Source: Erythrobacter sp.
Lineage (GTDB): Bacteria; Pseudomonadota; Alphaproteobacteria; Sphingomonadales; Sphingomonadaceae
Direction of reading: 5' to 3'
Assembly: GCA_023653115.1 (NCBI GenBank)
Contig: JAMNXO010000001.1
Span: 496,001 to 560,000, forward strand
DNA: 64,000 bases
Shown here: piece after piece, positions 9,203 through 18,383 of the stretch
Numbering within the stretch: position 1 is the first letter of the stretch
Layout: each line of letters opens with the position of its first letter
Notes under the pieces: model-generated
Databases searched by the model: none
What the model was told of the DNA's origin: nothing
Seen by the model: the letters and a program-made list of their open reading frames with translations, nothing else
Position numbers and translations under genes: made by a program

Positions 9203-10330
9203 ATGCGGGCCGAGGCCCAGGCTTATATCAACCGGATCGAGGCGGCGCTGGCGCTGGTGCGCCTGTCGCTCGACTGGGAGCGGGCGCTGCGGCGGCTCGA
9301 CGAACTCAATGCACGCGTGCAAGACCCGGCGCTGTGGGACAATCCCAAGCAGGCGCAGGCGATTAGCCGCGAGCAGAAGTCGCTCGAAAATGCGGTCAAC
9401 ACCGTCAACGAAATCTCGGCCGAGATGGCCGATGCGGTGGAATTCATCACCATGGGCGAGGCCGAGGGCGAGGAAAGCATCGTCGATGATGGCCTTGCCA
9501 CGCTCCAGCGCCTTGCCGAACGTGCCGATGCCGACAAGGTGCAGGCGCTGCTCTCGGGCGAGGCTGACGGCAACGACACCTATCTCGAAATCCACGCGGG
9601 CGCGGGCGGCACCGAAAGCCAGGACTGGGCCGAAATGCTGCTGCGGATGTATGCACGCTGGGCCGAAAGACGCGGGTTCAAGGTCGATACGGTCGAGTAT
9701 CAGGCCGGCGAACAGGCGGGCATCAAGTCGGCCACACTGCTGATCAAGGGCGACAACGCCTATGGCTATGCCAAGACCGAGAGCGGGGTCCACCGGCTCG
9801 TCCGCATCAGCCCCTATGACAGTTCGGCGCGGCGCCACACCAGCTTTTCGAGCGTGTGGGTCTATCCGGTGATCGACGACACCTTCGAGATCGACATCAA
9901 TCCGGCCGATCTCAAGATCGATACCTACCGTGCCTCTGGCGCAGGCGGTCAGCACGTCAACACCACCGATTCGGCGGTGCGCATCACTCACCAGCCGAGC
10001 GGTATTGTCGTCGCCAGCCAGCAGGACCGCAGCCAGCACAAGAACCGCGACATTGCGATGAACATGCTGAAGGCGCGGCTCTACGAGGCGGAGATGCGCT
10101 CGCGCGAGGAAGCGGCAAGTGCCGAACACGCCTCCAAGAGCGACATTGGCTGGGGTCACCAGATCCGTTCCTACGTTTTGCAGCCCTACCAGATGGTCAA
10201 GGATCTGCGCACGGGCGTGGTCTCGACTTCGCCTGACGCGGTGCTCGACGGGGCGATCGATCCGTTCATCTCGGCCGCGCTGGCGCAGCGTGTGACCGGC
10301 GAGACGGTCGAAATCGAGGACGTCGAATAG
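9203..10330 (+). CDS. prfB: peptide chain release factor 2
   Basis: Class I release factor that recognises UGA/UAA. 375 residues in one uninterrupted frame, so the programmed +1 frameshift of E. coli prfB is absent. The GGQ peptidyl-tRNA hydrolysis motif is Gly248-Gly249-Gln250 (SGAGGQHVNT). The anticodon-like tripeptide is SPY at 203-205 (ISPYDSSARRHTSF) rather than SPF, a variant I believe is normal in alphaproteobacteria. The N-terminus MRAEAQAYINRIEAAL starts after GAAGGA. The next gene starts two bases after the stop. Confidence 0.96.
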   Translation: MRAEAQAYINRIEAALALVRLSLDWERALRRLDELNARVQDPALWDNPKQAQAISREQKSLENAVNTVNEISAEMADAVEFITMGEAEGEESIVDDGLATLQRLAERADADKVQALLSGEADGNDTYLEIHAGAGGTESQDWAEMLLRMYARWAERRGFKVDTVEYQAGEQAGIKSATLLIKGDNAYGYAKTESGVHRLVRISPYDSSARRHTSFSSVWVYPVIDDTFEIDINPADLKIDTYRASGAGGQHVNTTDSAVRITHQPSGIVVASQQDRSQHKNRDIAMNMLKARLYEAEMRSREEAASAEHASKSDIGWGHQIRSYVLQPYQMVKDLRTGVVSTSPDAVLDGAIDPFISAALAQRVTGETVEIEDVE

Positions 10331-10332
10331 CC

Positions 10333-11064
10333 ATGCGTGCGGCACGCAGGCTCGCAGCCGCAGCGGTGCTGACAGGCGCGCTGGCGCTGGCCGGGTGCGA
10401 GCAGCTTATGCCGGTCAGCCCCGGGCAGCCGGAGGGCGCGCTCGAATTTCCCAAGCCCGATCGCCCGGTCGCCAAGGTCGTCTCGACCCAGTTCGCCAAC
10501 GAGGACGCCCGCGAAGAGCGTAACGAGGCGCAGGTGGTGATGGACCTCGCTGACATCCGTCCCGGCATGACTGTCGCCGATATTGGTGCGGGCGAGGGCT
10601 ATTACACCGTCCGCCTTGCCGAACGGGTCGGGGCTGACGGGCGCGTGCTGGCGCAGGACATCAGCCGCGACGCGTTGGAGCGGCTCGGCCGGCGAGTCGA
10701 AAAGGAGCGGCTCGAGAATATCTCGATCAAGCTGGGCGAAGTGGCCGATCCGCAGCTTCCCGCCGACAGTTTCGACCGCATTTTCATGGTCCATATGTAT
10801 CATGAAGTGACCGATCCTTACGCTTTCCTGTGGCGCATGTGGCCGGCGCTCAACGCCGAAGGCCAGATCATCGTTGTGGAAAGCGAAACCCCGGTCGGGC
10901 GCCACGGTCTGCCGCACACGCTGCTGTTCTGCGAGTTCGAGGCGGTCGGCTATGTGCTGGTCGAATATATCGAGCGGCCTGACATCAAAGGCTATTTTGC
11001 CCGCTTTGCCAGAGGCAAGGCGCGCACCGAGGCAGACGCCATCCAACCCTGCAATATGGGATAG
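10333..11064 (+). CDS. lipoprotein with SAM methyltransferase fold
   Basis: 243 residues. The N-terminus is a textbook lipoprotein signal with lipobox LAGC (Cys22), so the mature protein should be lipid-anchored in the envelope. The body is a class I methyltransferase: motif I VADIGAGEGYYTVRLAE, acidic strand VLAQDISRD, then FDRIFMVHMYHEV and a GQIIVVES strand. SAM is not known to be available outside the cytoplasm, so either the lipobox is misleading, the protein binds another ligand, or the domain is no longer an enzyme. It starts 2 bases after prfB. A later start (Met at about residue 26) would remove the signal but leave the fold intact. Confidence 0.75.
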   Translation: MRAARRLAAAAVLTGALALAGCEQLMPVSPGQPEGALEFPKPDRPVAKVVSTQFANEDAREERNEAQVVMDLADIRPGMTVADIGAGEGYYTVRLAERVGADGRVLAQDISRDALERLGRRVEKERLENISIKLGEVADPQLPADSFDRIFMVHMYHEVTDPYAFLWRMWPALNAEGQIIVVESETPVGRHGLPHTLLFCEFEAVGYVLVEYIERPDIKGYFARFARGKARTEADAIQPCNMG

Positions 11065-11161
11065 GAGCAGGGCGGCCCTCAGAGATTGCGGCACGCGCCG
11101 CTCGGCACTATGTGACCACAACGTAATGCGCGCCAGGGGACGGCGTGAAGAGGAGTTTTCA

Positions 11162-12565
11162 TTGTTCAAGGGATTGAGCCCGATCGTCTATGGCGGGCGC
11201 GAGGTTTGGCCGCTGGTTGAAGGCGGCAAGGGTGTTTCGGCGACCAATCACGCCAGCTCGGGCGCATGGGCCGCGGCCGGCGGGATCGGCACGGTCAGCG
11301 CGGTCAATGCCGACGCTTATGACGAAGATGGCAACCCGATTCCGCAGGTCTATCACGGCCGCACGCGCGAGGAACGCCATCAGGAACTGATCCGCTACGC
11401 CATCGACGGCGCCACCACGCAGGTCAAAAAGGCCTACGAGATTGCCGGCGGCAAGGGCGCGATCAACATCAACGTGCTGTGGGAAATGGGCGGGGCGCAA
11501 GCCGTGCTCGAAGGCGTGCTGGAAAACACCCGCGGTATGGTGACCGGCGTCACCTGCGGCGCAGGGATGCCTTACAAGCTGGCGGAAATCGCCGAGCGGT
11601 TCAACGTCTGCTACCTGCCGATTGTCAGCTCCGGCCGCGCTTTCCGGGCGCTGTGGAAGCGCTCCTATCACAAGGTTCCGCATCTGATGGCGGCGGTGGT
11701 CTATGAAGATCCGTGGCTGGCGGGCGGTCATAATGGCCTGTCCAACGCGGAAGACCCGACCAAGCCCGAAGACCCCTATCCGCGCGTCAAGACCTTGCGC
11801 GACATGATGCGCGCTGAAGGTGTGGCCGATACCGTGCCGATCGTGATGGCGGGCGGGGTGTGGTGCCTGCGCGAATGGAACGACTGGATCGACAATCCCG
11901 AGCTTGGGACGATCGCCTTCCAGTTCGGCACGCGGCCCTTGCTGACGCAGGAAAGCCCGATCCCGCAGATCTGGAAGGATATGCTGCGCACCGTCGAGCC
12001 CGGCGATGTGCTGCTGCACAAGTTCTCGCCCACGGGCTTCTATTCGAGCGCGGTGAAGACCCCGTTCCTCTATGATCTGATGCACCGCTCGGAACGCCAG
12101 ATCGCCTATTTCAAGCGCGGCGCCGAAGACGGCACGGTGCAGTTGGGCGAAGACGGCAAGGCTCGCAGCTTCTGGGTGCGCCCCGAAGACAAGGCCAAGG
12201 CCGAAATGTGGATGCGCGCCGGCCATAGCGAACCGCTCAAGACGCCCGACGACACCATCGTCTTCGTCACGCCCGAGGCGCGCGATATTATCCGCAAGGA
12301 CCAGCAGGATTGCATGGGCTGCCTGTCGCACTGCGCCTTTTCGAGCTGGAAGGATCACGACGACTTTACCACCGGGCGTCTGGCCGATCCGCGCAGCTTC
12401 TGCATCCAGAAGACGCTGCAGGATATCGCCCATGATGGCGATCCCGACAACAACCTCGCCTTTGCGGGCCACGCGGCCTACCGCTTCAAGCAGGATCCGT
12501 TCTATTCGAACGGCTACACGCCGAGCGTGGGCGAACTGGTCGAGCGGATTTTGACAGGGGATTGA
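11162..12565 (+). CDS. nitronate monooxygenase / 2-nitropropane dioxygenase family protein
   Basis: FMN-dependent TIM-barrel oxidase family. I place the start at TTG 11162, six bases after AGGAG, giving FKGLSPIVYGGREVWPLVEG and 467 residues. An in-frame ATG at 11126 lacks a ribosome site and adds 12 poorly conserved residues. Family segments: GGIGTVSAVNAD, ININVLWEMGGA, VTGVTCGAGMPYKL, VPIVMAGGVW. A C-terminal extension carries a cysteine cluster: Cys384, Cys387 and Cys391 (CMGCLSHC) plus Cys414 (FCIQ), which looks like a metal or Fe-S site and is not part of the minimal NMO fold. Substrate unknown. It ends 27 bases from a convergent dehydrogenase gene. Confidence 0.8.
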   Translation: MFKGLSPIVYGGREVWPLVEGGKGVSATNHASSGAWAAAGGIGTVSAVNADAYDEDGNPIPQVYHGRTREERHQELIRYAIDGATTQVKKAYEIAGGKGAININVLWEMGGAQAVLEGVLENTRGMVTGVTCGAGMPYKLAEIAERFNVCYLPIVSSGRAFRALWKRSYHKVPHLMAAVVYEDPWLAGGHNGLSNAEDPTKPEDPYPRVKTLRDMMRAEGVADTVPIVMAGGVWCLREWNDWIDNPELGTIAFQFGTRPLLTQESPIPQIWKDMLRTVEPGDVLLHKFSPTGFYSSAVKTPFLYDLMHRSERQIAYFKRGAEDGTVQLGEDGKARSFWVRPEDKAKAEMWMRAGHSEPLKTPDDTIVFVTPEARDIIRKDQQDCMGCLSHCAFSSWKDHDDFTTGRLADPRSFCIQKTLQDIAHDGDPDNNLAFAGHAAYRFKQDPFYSNGYTPSVGELVERILTGD

Positions 12566-12577
12566 GGATGCGCGATT

Positions 12578-12605
12578 GGTGCGCGGGGTGATTTACCCGC
12601 GCACC
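12578..12605. terminator. hairpin between convergent genes
   Basis: GGTGCGCGGG (12578-12587) is fully complementary to CCCGCGCACC (12596-12605), with an 8-base loop. It overlaps the last codons of the minus-strand dehydrogenase. There is no T-run, so terminator function is likely from position only. Confidence 0.5.
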
Positions 12606-13606
12606 AGCGCCGTCAGCACCTGATCGGGCGGCCTGTGCCCGTCGGCCCACATCCGGATGTTCGCGATTACCTTGTGGCCCGAATCCTCGCGGCCCTCGGC
12701 GGTCGCGCTGCCGATGTGGGGGAGGGTCATCACGTTGGGGTGCTCGATCAGGCGGCGATCGACATGGGGTTCGTCAGGATAGACGTCGAGCCCGGCGCCT
12801 GCGAGGTGCCCCGATTGCAACGCGGCAATCAGCGCTTCCTGATCGATCAACTCGCCGCGCGCGGTGTTGATGATGCTGCTGCCGGGCTTCATCAAGGCAA
12901 TCCGCCGCGCATCGACGAGGTGGCGGGTGTCCTCGGTCAGCGGGCAGTGCAGGGTGAGGATGTCCGCCTCGGCCATCAACGCATCGACATCGCCGACATA
13001 GCGGGCGCCCAGCATCCGCTCGAGCGCTTCGGGCAGGGGCTTGCGGTTGAAATAGGCGATCTCCAGCCCGAAGGCGCGGGCTCGGTGGGCGACAGCCTGG
13101 CCGATGCGGCCCATGCCGATAATGCCGAGCACCTTGCCCGCCAGCTTGCGCCCGAGCAGGCCCGAGGGCGTCCAGCCGGTCCATTCGCCGCGCCGCACCA
13201 GCGCTGTGCCTTCGCGCACCCGGCGCGGCACGCCGATGATCATCGCCATCGCAAGGTCGGCGGTATCGTCGGTGAACACGCCCGGCGTGTTGGTGACGAG
13301 GATCTTCCGCGCGGCAGCGGCGGCCAGATCGAGATGCTCGGTGCCAGCGCCGAAATTGGCGATCAGCCCGAGCCGGGGGCTGGCGCTGGCAATCAGCTCG
13401 GCATCGATCCTGTCAGTCACGGTCGGCACCAGCACGTCGCAATCCTGCATCGCGGCGGCGAGCTGCTCGCGCGTGAGCGGCACATCGCCTTCGTTCAGCA
13501 CCACGTCGAACAATTCGCGCATCCGCGCCTCGACTTCGGGCACCAGATGGCGGGTGACGATGACGCGCGGGCGTTCGAGCGGGGTGCGGGTTTCTGGCAT
13601 GGCCAT
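12593..13606 (-). CDS. D-2-hydroxyacid dehydrogenase (glyoxylate/hydroxypyruvate reductase type)
   Basis: NAD(P)H-dependent reduction of 2-oxoacids; 337 residues. Rossmann motif VLGIIGMGRIGQ (about 159-170). Family catalytic triad: Arg250 in NTARGE, Glu279 in PDEPH and His297 in LPHIGSAT. The substrate loop NFGAGTEHLD and the C-terminal return helix resemble GyaR/GhrB-like glyoxylate reductases more than lactate dehydrogenase or SerA, and no ACT domain is present. The first codons contain two Met choices (13606 and 13600). Divergently transcribed from the SH3 protein gene. Confidence 0.88.
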   Translation of the reverse strand: MAMPETRTPLERPRVIVTRHLVPEVEARMRELFDVVLNEGDVPLTREQLAAAMQDCDVLVPTVTDRIDAELIASASPRLGLIANFGAGTEHLDLAAAAARKILVTNTPGVFTDDTADLAMAMIIGVPRRVREGTALVRRGEWTGWTPSGLLGRKLAGKVLGIIGMGRIGQAVAHRARAFGLEIAYFNRKPLPEALERMLGARYVGDVDALMAEADILTLHCPLTEDTRHLVDARRIALMKPGSSIINTARGELIDQEALIAALQSGHLAGAGLDVYPDEPHVDRRLIEHPNVMTLPHIGSATAEGREDSGHKVIANIRMWADGHRPPDQVLTALVRG

Positions 13607-13675
13607 CGGCTAATGCCAGTGGGCCTCGGTGGTCAAGCAGGGAAGCGGTAAGCAGGCCTTGAAAGGCCCGTGCGG

Positions 13676-14182
13676 ATGGCGCTATCGCTCCGCCCCATGA
13701 TGGGATTGCGTCTTTTCAGTCTACTCGGTCTTGCTGCGGCTCTGCTCGCCGTGCCCGCCCATGCGCAGGAGCGCGAGGTGCCCTATTGGGCGAGCCTGCG
13801 TTACGACGAGGTGCGCATGCGCGTCGGCCCGAGCGAGGAATATCCGATCGAATGGGTCTACAAGCGCAAGGGCCTGCCGGTGAAGGTGGTGCGGGTGCGC
13901 GAAGGCTGGCGCTTCGTCGAAGACCCTGAGGGCGACCGCGGGTGGATTGCCCGCAGCCAGCTCGATCCCGAGCGCGGCGCTTTGGTCACCGGCAAGGGGC
14001 TTGCCGATCTGCGCGCCGAGCCGAGTGCGTCGGCGGCGCTGCGCTGGCGGGCCGAGCCGGGCGTGGTCGCCAAGCTGGGCACGTGCCGCGAAGGCTGGTG
14101 TGATGTCGATATTGCTGGCCGCAAGGGCTGGATCCAGCAGGCGCGGCTGTGGGGAACCGAGGCTTTGCCGGGCGACGAATAG
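13676..14182 (+). CDS. secreted SH3-domain protein
   Basis: 168 residues from ATG 13676, which has GAAAGG 9 bases upstream. A GTG at 13670 or the ATGs at 13697/13700 are alternatives. The signal peptide ends near AHAQ. The mature part holds two bacterial SH3-like units: the first has LRYDEVRMRVGPSEEYPI...WRFVEDPEGDRGWI, the second LADLRAEPSASAALRWRAEPG...WCDVDIAGRKGWI. Such domains commonly bind peptidoglycan or other envelope ligands. Length and composition match a widespread alphaproteobacterial SH3 family protein of unknown role. Confidence 0.75.
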   Translation: MALSLRPMMGLRLFSLLGLAAALLAVPAHAQEREVPYWASLRYDEVRMRVGPSEEYPIEWVYKRKGLPVKVVRVREGWRFVEDPEGDRGWIARSQLDPERGALVTGKGLADLRAEPSASAALRWRAEPGVVAKLGTCREGWCDVDIAGRKGWIQQARLWGTEALPGDE

Positions 14183-14203
14183 TCCCCGCCCGGCGCGTTT
14201 TCC

Positions 14204-15400
14204 TCAGATCAGTTCGACGGCAATCGCGGTGGCTTCACCGCCGCCGATGCACAGGCTGGCCACGCCCTTGGTCTTGCCCTGCGCCTTGAGCGCGCCCAGC
14301 AGCGTGACGATGATCCGCGTGCCGCTGGCACCGATCGGGTGCCCCAAAGCCGTGCCGCCGCCGTTGACGTTGATTTTGTCGTGCGGGATGCCGAGATCGC
14401 GCATCGCGAACATCGCGACGCAGGCGAAGGCTTCGTTGACTTCGAACAGATCGACATCATCGACGCTCCAACCGGCGCGCTCCAGCACCTTCTGGATTGC
14501 GGGAATCGGGGCGGTGGTGAAATCGGCCGGGGCCTGGGCGTGGGCCGCCGTGGCGACCACGCGGGCGACCGGCGCAAGGCCCTTGGCTGCGGCCACACTT
14601 GCGCGGGTTAGCACCACAGCGGCGGCACCATCCGAAATCGAGCTCGAGGTGGCAGCGGTGATCGTCCCGTCCTTGGCAAAGGCGGGCTTCAGCTGCGGGA
14701 TTTTGTCGGGGCGGCCCTTGGAGGGGGCTTCGTCATGTTCGACAACCACGTCGCCCGCACGGGTCGATACAGTCACGGCCACCACTTCATCGTCGAAAGC
14801 GCCGCTAGCAATCGCGCGGTTGGCGCGGGCGAGCGATTCGATCGCGTAGGCGTCCATGTCCTCGCGCGTCATCTGATAGGCGTTGGCGGTATCCTGCGCG
14901 AAGGTGCCCATGGCGCGGCCCGGCTCGTAGGCATCTTCCAGCCCGTCGAGGAACATATGGTCATAGGCGGTATCATGCCCGAGCCGCGCGCCCGAGCGGT
15001 GCTTCTTGAGCAGGTAGGGCGCGTTGGTCATGCTCTCCATGCCGCCGGCGACCACCAGATCGATCGTGCCGCTGGCGAGCGCTTCGGCGCCCATGATCAC
15101 CGTCTGCATCCCCGAGCCGCAGACCTTGTTCACCGTTGTCGCCTGCACCGAGAGCGGCAGGCCAGCCTTGATCGCGGCCTGACGGGCAGGCGCCTGGCCA
15201 AGCCCTGCGGGCAGCACGCAGCCGATATAGGCGCGGTCGATGTCCGCGCCGGCAACGCCTGCACGTTCCACGGCCGCCTTGACCGCCACAGCGCCAAGAT
15301 CGGTCGCCGAGACTTCGGCCAGCGCGCCCTGCATCGCGCCCATCGGGGTGCGGGCATAGGACAGGATCACGATCGGATCGGCGGGGGAGAGCTGGCTCAT
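14204..15400 (-). CDS. acetyl-CoA C-acetyltransferase (thiolase II)
   Basis: Condenses two acetyl-CoA to acetoacetyl-CoA or runs the reverse, feeding PHB synthesis, ketogenesis or fatty-acid breakdown. 398 residues. The nucleophile is Cys94 in NKVCGSGM, the general-base His is His354 in GHPIGASG, and the second catalytic Cys is Cys384 in CIGGGEATA. NEAF and the final AIAVELI are family hallmarks. The AtoB/PhaA subtype is likely because the protein is short and lacks the degradative thiolase loop signature, but no pha or ato partners lie nearby. Divergent from the aldehyde dehydrogenase gene. Confidence 0.92.
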   Translation of the reverse strand: MSQLSPADPIVILSYARTPMGAMQGALAEVSATDLGAVAVKAAVERAGVAGADIDRAYIGCVLPAGLGQAPARQAAIKAGLPLSVQATTVNKVCGSGMQTVIMGAEALASGTIDLVVAGGMESMTNAPYLLKKHRSGARLGHDTAYDHMFLDGLEDAYEPGRAMGTFAQDTANAYQMTREDMDAYAIESLARANRAIASGAFDDEVVAVTVSTRAGDVVVEHDEAPSKGRPDKIPQLKPAFAKDGTITAATSSSISDGAAAVVLTRASVAAAKGLAPVARVVATAAHAQAPADFTTAPIPAIQKVLERAGWSVDDVDLFEVNEAFACVAMFAMRDLGIPHDKINVNGGGTALGHPIGASGTRIIVTLLGALKAQGKTKGVASLCIGGGEATAIAVELI

Positions 15401-15579
15401 GGCGGGTATCCTTCCAACGGGGCAGAATGTCTGGGGCAGGCTCTAATGCTGCGATGCGGCAATGGCAATCGCGCGCCGCCACTTGCAAGAACCTTGTCAG
15501 GCTTGCTGCTTTGCGCAAAGACGGTCGCAAATCAAAACGCATCCCCCAGGATGCACCTATGTCCGAACGGGAGAACGAC

Positions 15580-17010
15580 ATGGCCGACGATCGCCGCGAA
15601 GAACTCGAAGCCCTGCTTGCGCGCCAGCGCGCCGCCTTCATCGCCTCGCGTCCCGAGCCGATGAGCGAGCGCAAGGACCGCATCCGCCGCGCCATCGCCC
15701 TGGTGAAGGAACATGGCGAGGAGTTCGCCAAGGCGATGAGCGCCGATTTCGGCAACCGCTCTTACGCGCAGTCGATGCTGACCGATATCGCCGCCACCGT
15801 GGGCGCGGGCAATCATGCATTGAAGCACATGGACCAGTGGGCCAAGACCGAGAAGCGCAAGGTGCAGTTCCCGCTCGGGCTGCTGGGGGCGAGGGCCGAA
15901 CTGCGTTATGAACCCAAGGGCGTGATCGGCATCCTGTCGCCGTGGAACTTCCCCATCCAGCTGGCTTTCGGCCCGCTGATGCAGGTGCTGGCGGCGGGCA
16001 ACCGCGCCATGATCAAGCCGAGCGAATTCACCGAGCGCACCAGCGAATTGATGGCCAAGCTGACGGCGGAGTATTTCGCGCCCGAGGAAGTGGCCGTTGT
16101 GACCGGCAGTCCCGAAGTCGCTGCTGCATTCTCGTCACTGCCCTTCGATCACCTCGTCTTCACCGGCTCGACCGCGACCGGTCGCCGGGTGATGCAGGCG
16201 GCTGCGGCGAACCTCGTGCCGGTCACGCTGGAACTCGGCGGCAAGTCGCCGGTGGTGCTTGGGCGGAGCGCCGATTTCGCCAAGGCGGGCGAGCGCATCG
16301 CGATCGGCAAGATGATGAACGCGGGCCAGATCTGCCTTGCGCCCGATTACCTGATGGTGCCCGAGGACAAGCAGGACGAGGCCGTAGCTGGTGTCGTCGG
16401 CGCGGCGAGCGCAATGTATCCGCGCCTGCTCGACAATGATGACTATGCCTCGATCGTGTCCGACCGGCATTTCGAGCGCCTGCAAGGGCTCGTCGCCGAT
16501 GCGCGCGACAAGGGCGCAGAGGTGATCGAGGTCAATCCGGCCGGCGAGGACTTCGCCAATGCCAACCAGCGCAAGATGCCGCTCACGATCCTCAAGAACG
16601 TGAACGACGGCATGGCGGCGATGCAGGAGGAAATCTTCGGCCCCGTGCTGCCGGTGATGACTTACAAGTCGGTCGATCAGGCGGTGGATTACATCAACGA
16701 GCACGACCGCCCGCTCGGCCTCTATTACTTCGGCGAGGACAAGGGCGAGCAGGAGCGCGTGCTGACCCGCACGATCTCGGGCGGGGTGACCACCAATGAC
16801 GTGGTGTTCCACGTCTCGATGGAAGACCTGCCGTTCGGCGGGGTCGGACCTTCGGGGATGGGAAGCTATCACGCGATCGAGGGCTTCCGCGAATTCAGCC
16901 ACGCCCGCGCGGTCTATCACCAGCCCAAGATCGACATTGCCAAGTTGGGCGGGCTGAAGCCGCCTTATGGCAAGACGACCGAGCAGGCTGCGGCGCGCAT
17001 GATGAAATGA
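15580..17010 (+). CDS. aldehyde dehydrogenase, coniferyl-aldehyde dehydrogenase type
   Basis: NAD(P)-dependent oxidation of an aldehyde to the acid; 476 residues. The start ATG 15580 is chosen because GGGAG lies 6 bases before it; ATG 15559 is an in-frame alternative. Family residues: Asn123 in PWNFP, Glu218 in LELGGKSP and Cys252 in NAGQICLAPDY. The long helical N-terminus, the CLAPDY context and the VTTNDVVFHVSMEDLPFGGVGPSGMG stretch match the CalB-like group acting on coniferyl and long-chain aldehydes. The next gene overlaps its stop by ATGA, so the two are probably translated together. Confidence 0.85.
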   Translation: MADDRREELEALLARQRAAFIASRPEPMSERKDRIRRAIALVKEHGEEFAKAMSADFGNRSYAQSMLTDIAATVGAGNHALKHMDQWAKTEKRKVQFPLGLLGARAELRYEPKGVIGILSPWNFPIQLAFGPLMQVLAAGNRAMIKPSEFTERTSELMAKLTAEYFAPEEVAVVTGSPEVAAAFSSLPFDHLVFTGSTATGRRVMQAAAANLVPVTLELGGKSPVVLGRSADFAKAGERIAIGKMMNAGQICLAPDYLMVPEDKQDEAVAGVVGAASAMYPRLLDNDDYASIVSDRHFERLQGLVADARDKGAEVIEVNPAGEDFANANQRKMPLTILKNVNDGMAAMQEEIFGPVLPVMTYKSVDQAVDYINEHDRPLGLYYFGEDKGEQERVLTRTISGGVTTNDVVFHVSMEDLPFGGVGPSGMGSYHAIEGFREFSHARAVYHQPKIDIAKLGGLKPPYGKTTEQAAARMMK

Positions 17011-18233
17011 GGGGGATTGCCGCCGCGCTGGTGCTGGCCCTTGCCGCGCCGCTCGGCGCGCAAGGCCAGCCAGCGTGGCGTGCGGTGGATGCAGCGACGG
17101 GACAGATCGCAGACGTGGCTGGACTCGAACAGCTCGCACGCGATTTTCCCGATAGCGCCAGCGTGCGGCTGCGGTTGTTCAATGCGCAACTTGCAGCGGG
17201 CGATGGGGAAGGGGCGCTCGCCAGTCTCGAATGGCTCAAGGTGCGCGGCCATGTGTTCAGCACAAGGGCACAGGCGCAAATTCCCGATCTGATCGGTGCA
17301 CCGCACGCCGAAGCGGCGCGGGGACTGTTAATCGCGCAAGCGCCGGTGATCACGGCCAGCACCGTGTTTGATGACGTCTCGGCAGACGCCGGGCTGGTAG
17401 AAAGCGTCTTTGTATCGCCCAGCGGTCAGGAGGCGATTGCAACCTCGGTCTCGCGGCGCGCGCTTTACGTCCACGGCCCGGATGGCGATTGGGTTGAACT
17501 TCCCATCGCCGGTCTCAACGCGCTGTCCGGCATCGTCTCGGCGGCGGACGGGCGCATAGGCTGGGTTGCCTCGGCCAATATTGACGGCTCTCCGGATGAT
17601 CCCGCCCGCTTCACGGGGCTGATCGGGCTCACAGGCGATTCCGACGTGCCGCTCCGGATCGCTGCGCCGCCGGGCGCGGCCGTGTCAGACCTCGCGATCG
17701 GGCCGGATGGCACAGTCTATGCCAGTGATCCGGTCGGCGGCGGCGTTTACCGCGCCCGCCCGGATGCTCCGGCTATGTCCGTGCTGGTCGCACCCGGCAC
17801 GCTGCGCTCGCCGCAGGGGCTGGCGGTGAGTGCCGACGGGCAGCGGCTTTATGTCAGCGATTATCGCTATGGTCTTGCCATGATCGACCTTGAGAGCGGA
17901 TCCGTCGTGCGGCTTGCGAGCGACGTTGCCATCGCGCTCGACGGGATCGACGGGCTATGGCGGCTCGATGACGAGCTGATCGCCGTGCAAAACGGCACCA
18001 GCCCGATGCGGATCATCGCGCTGCGCCTGTCCGAGGATGGCATCCGGATCATCGGCCACCGCGTGCTCGAGCGAGCGCATCCGGATTGGACCGAACCGCT
18101 CGGGGGAAGCATCGCGGCCGGATCGCTCTATTACGTGGGCAACGGCCAGTGGGACCGCTTCGACAAGGGCGTGCCCAAGCCCGGCCTGCCGCCAATCGCC
18201 ACGCAGATCCGGCGGTTGCGGCTGCGGCCCTGA
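17007..18233 (+). CDS. secreted beta-propeller-like protein (SMP-30/NHL-like)
   Basis: 408 residues with a short signal peptide (cleavage near LGAQG-QP). After about 100 residues with a TPR-like pair of helices (RLRLFNAQLAAGDGEGALASLEWLK), the rest shows repeated WD/NHL-type strands: VESVFVSPSGQEAIATS, VSDLAIGPDGTVYASDP, SPQGLAVSADGQRLYVSDYRYGLAMID. These are typical of six-bladed propellers such as SMP-30/gluconolactonase or NHL proteins. No catalytic metal site could be assigned. Overlaps the aldehyde dehydrogenase stop by 4 bp. Function unknown. Confidence 0.7.
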   Translation: MRGIAAALVLALAAPLGAQGQPAWRAVDAATGQIADVAGLEQLARDFPDSASVRLRLFNAQLAAGDGEGALASLEWLKVRGHVFSTRAQAQIPDLIGAPHAEAARGLLIAQAPVITASTVFDDVSADAGLVESVFVSPSGQEAIATSVSRRALYVHGPDGDWVELPIAGLNALSGIVSAADGRIGWVASANIDGSPDDPARFTGLIGLTGDSDVPLRIAAPPGAAVSDLAIGPDGTVYASDPVGGGVYRARPDAPAMSVLVAPGTLRSPQGLAVSADGQRLYVSDYRYGLAMIDLESGSVVRLASDVAIALDGIDGLWRLDDELIAVQNGTSPMRIIALRLSEDGIRIIGHRVLERAHPDWTEPLGGSIAAGSLYYVGNGQWDRFDKGVPKPGLPPIATQIRRLRLRP

Positions 18234-18234
18234 C

Positions 18235-18257
18235 GCGCAGGGGAGTTTCCCCCGCGC
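18235..18257. terminator. hairpin between the propeller gene and nuoA
   Basis: GCGC-A-GGGG (18235-18243) pairs with CCCC(C)GCGC (18249-18257). It begins two bases after the stop codon of the upstream gene. No clear T-run, so a terminator is suggested by position and stem strength only. The remaining 126 bases before nuoA should hold the nuo promoter; I saw no clean consensus. Confidence 0.4.
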
Positions 18258-18383
18258 TATCCTTGCGCAACGACTGTTCGATTTCATGCAACATCTCTAA
18301 GGGCTTTTGCCCGAGTCGCAGGCTTGCGCGGTGCGCGCGACAGGCTTAGGGCGACCGACGGGATTAATAGCTTGGACATCGCC

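Noticed and set aside
9203-9290. Possible programmed frameshift at the start of prfB
   Set aside because: The RF2 frame is continuous from its start codon; no in-frame UGA and no slippery CUU-U site was found there.
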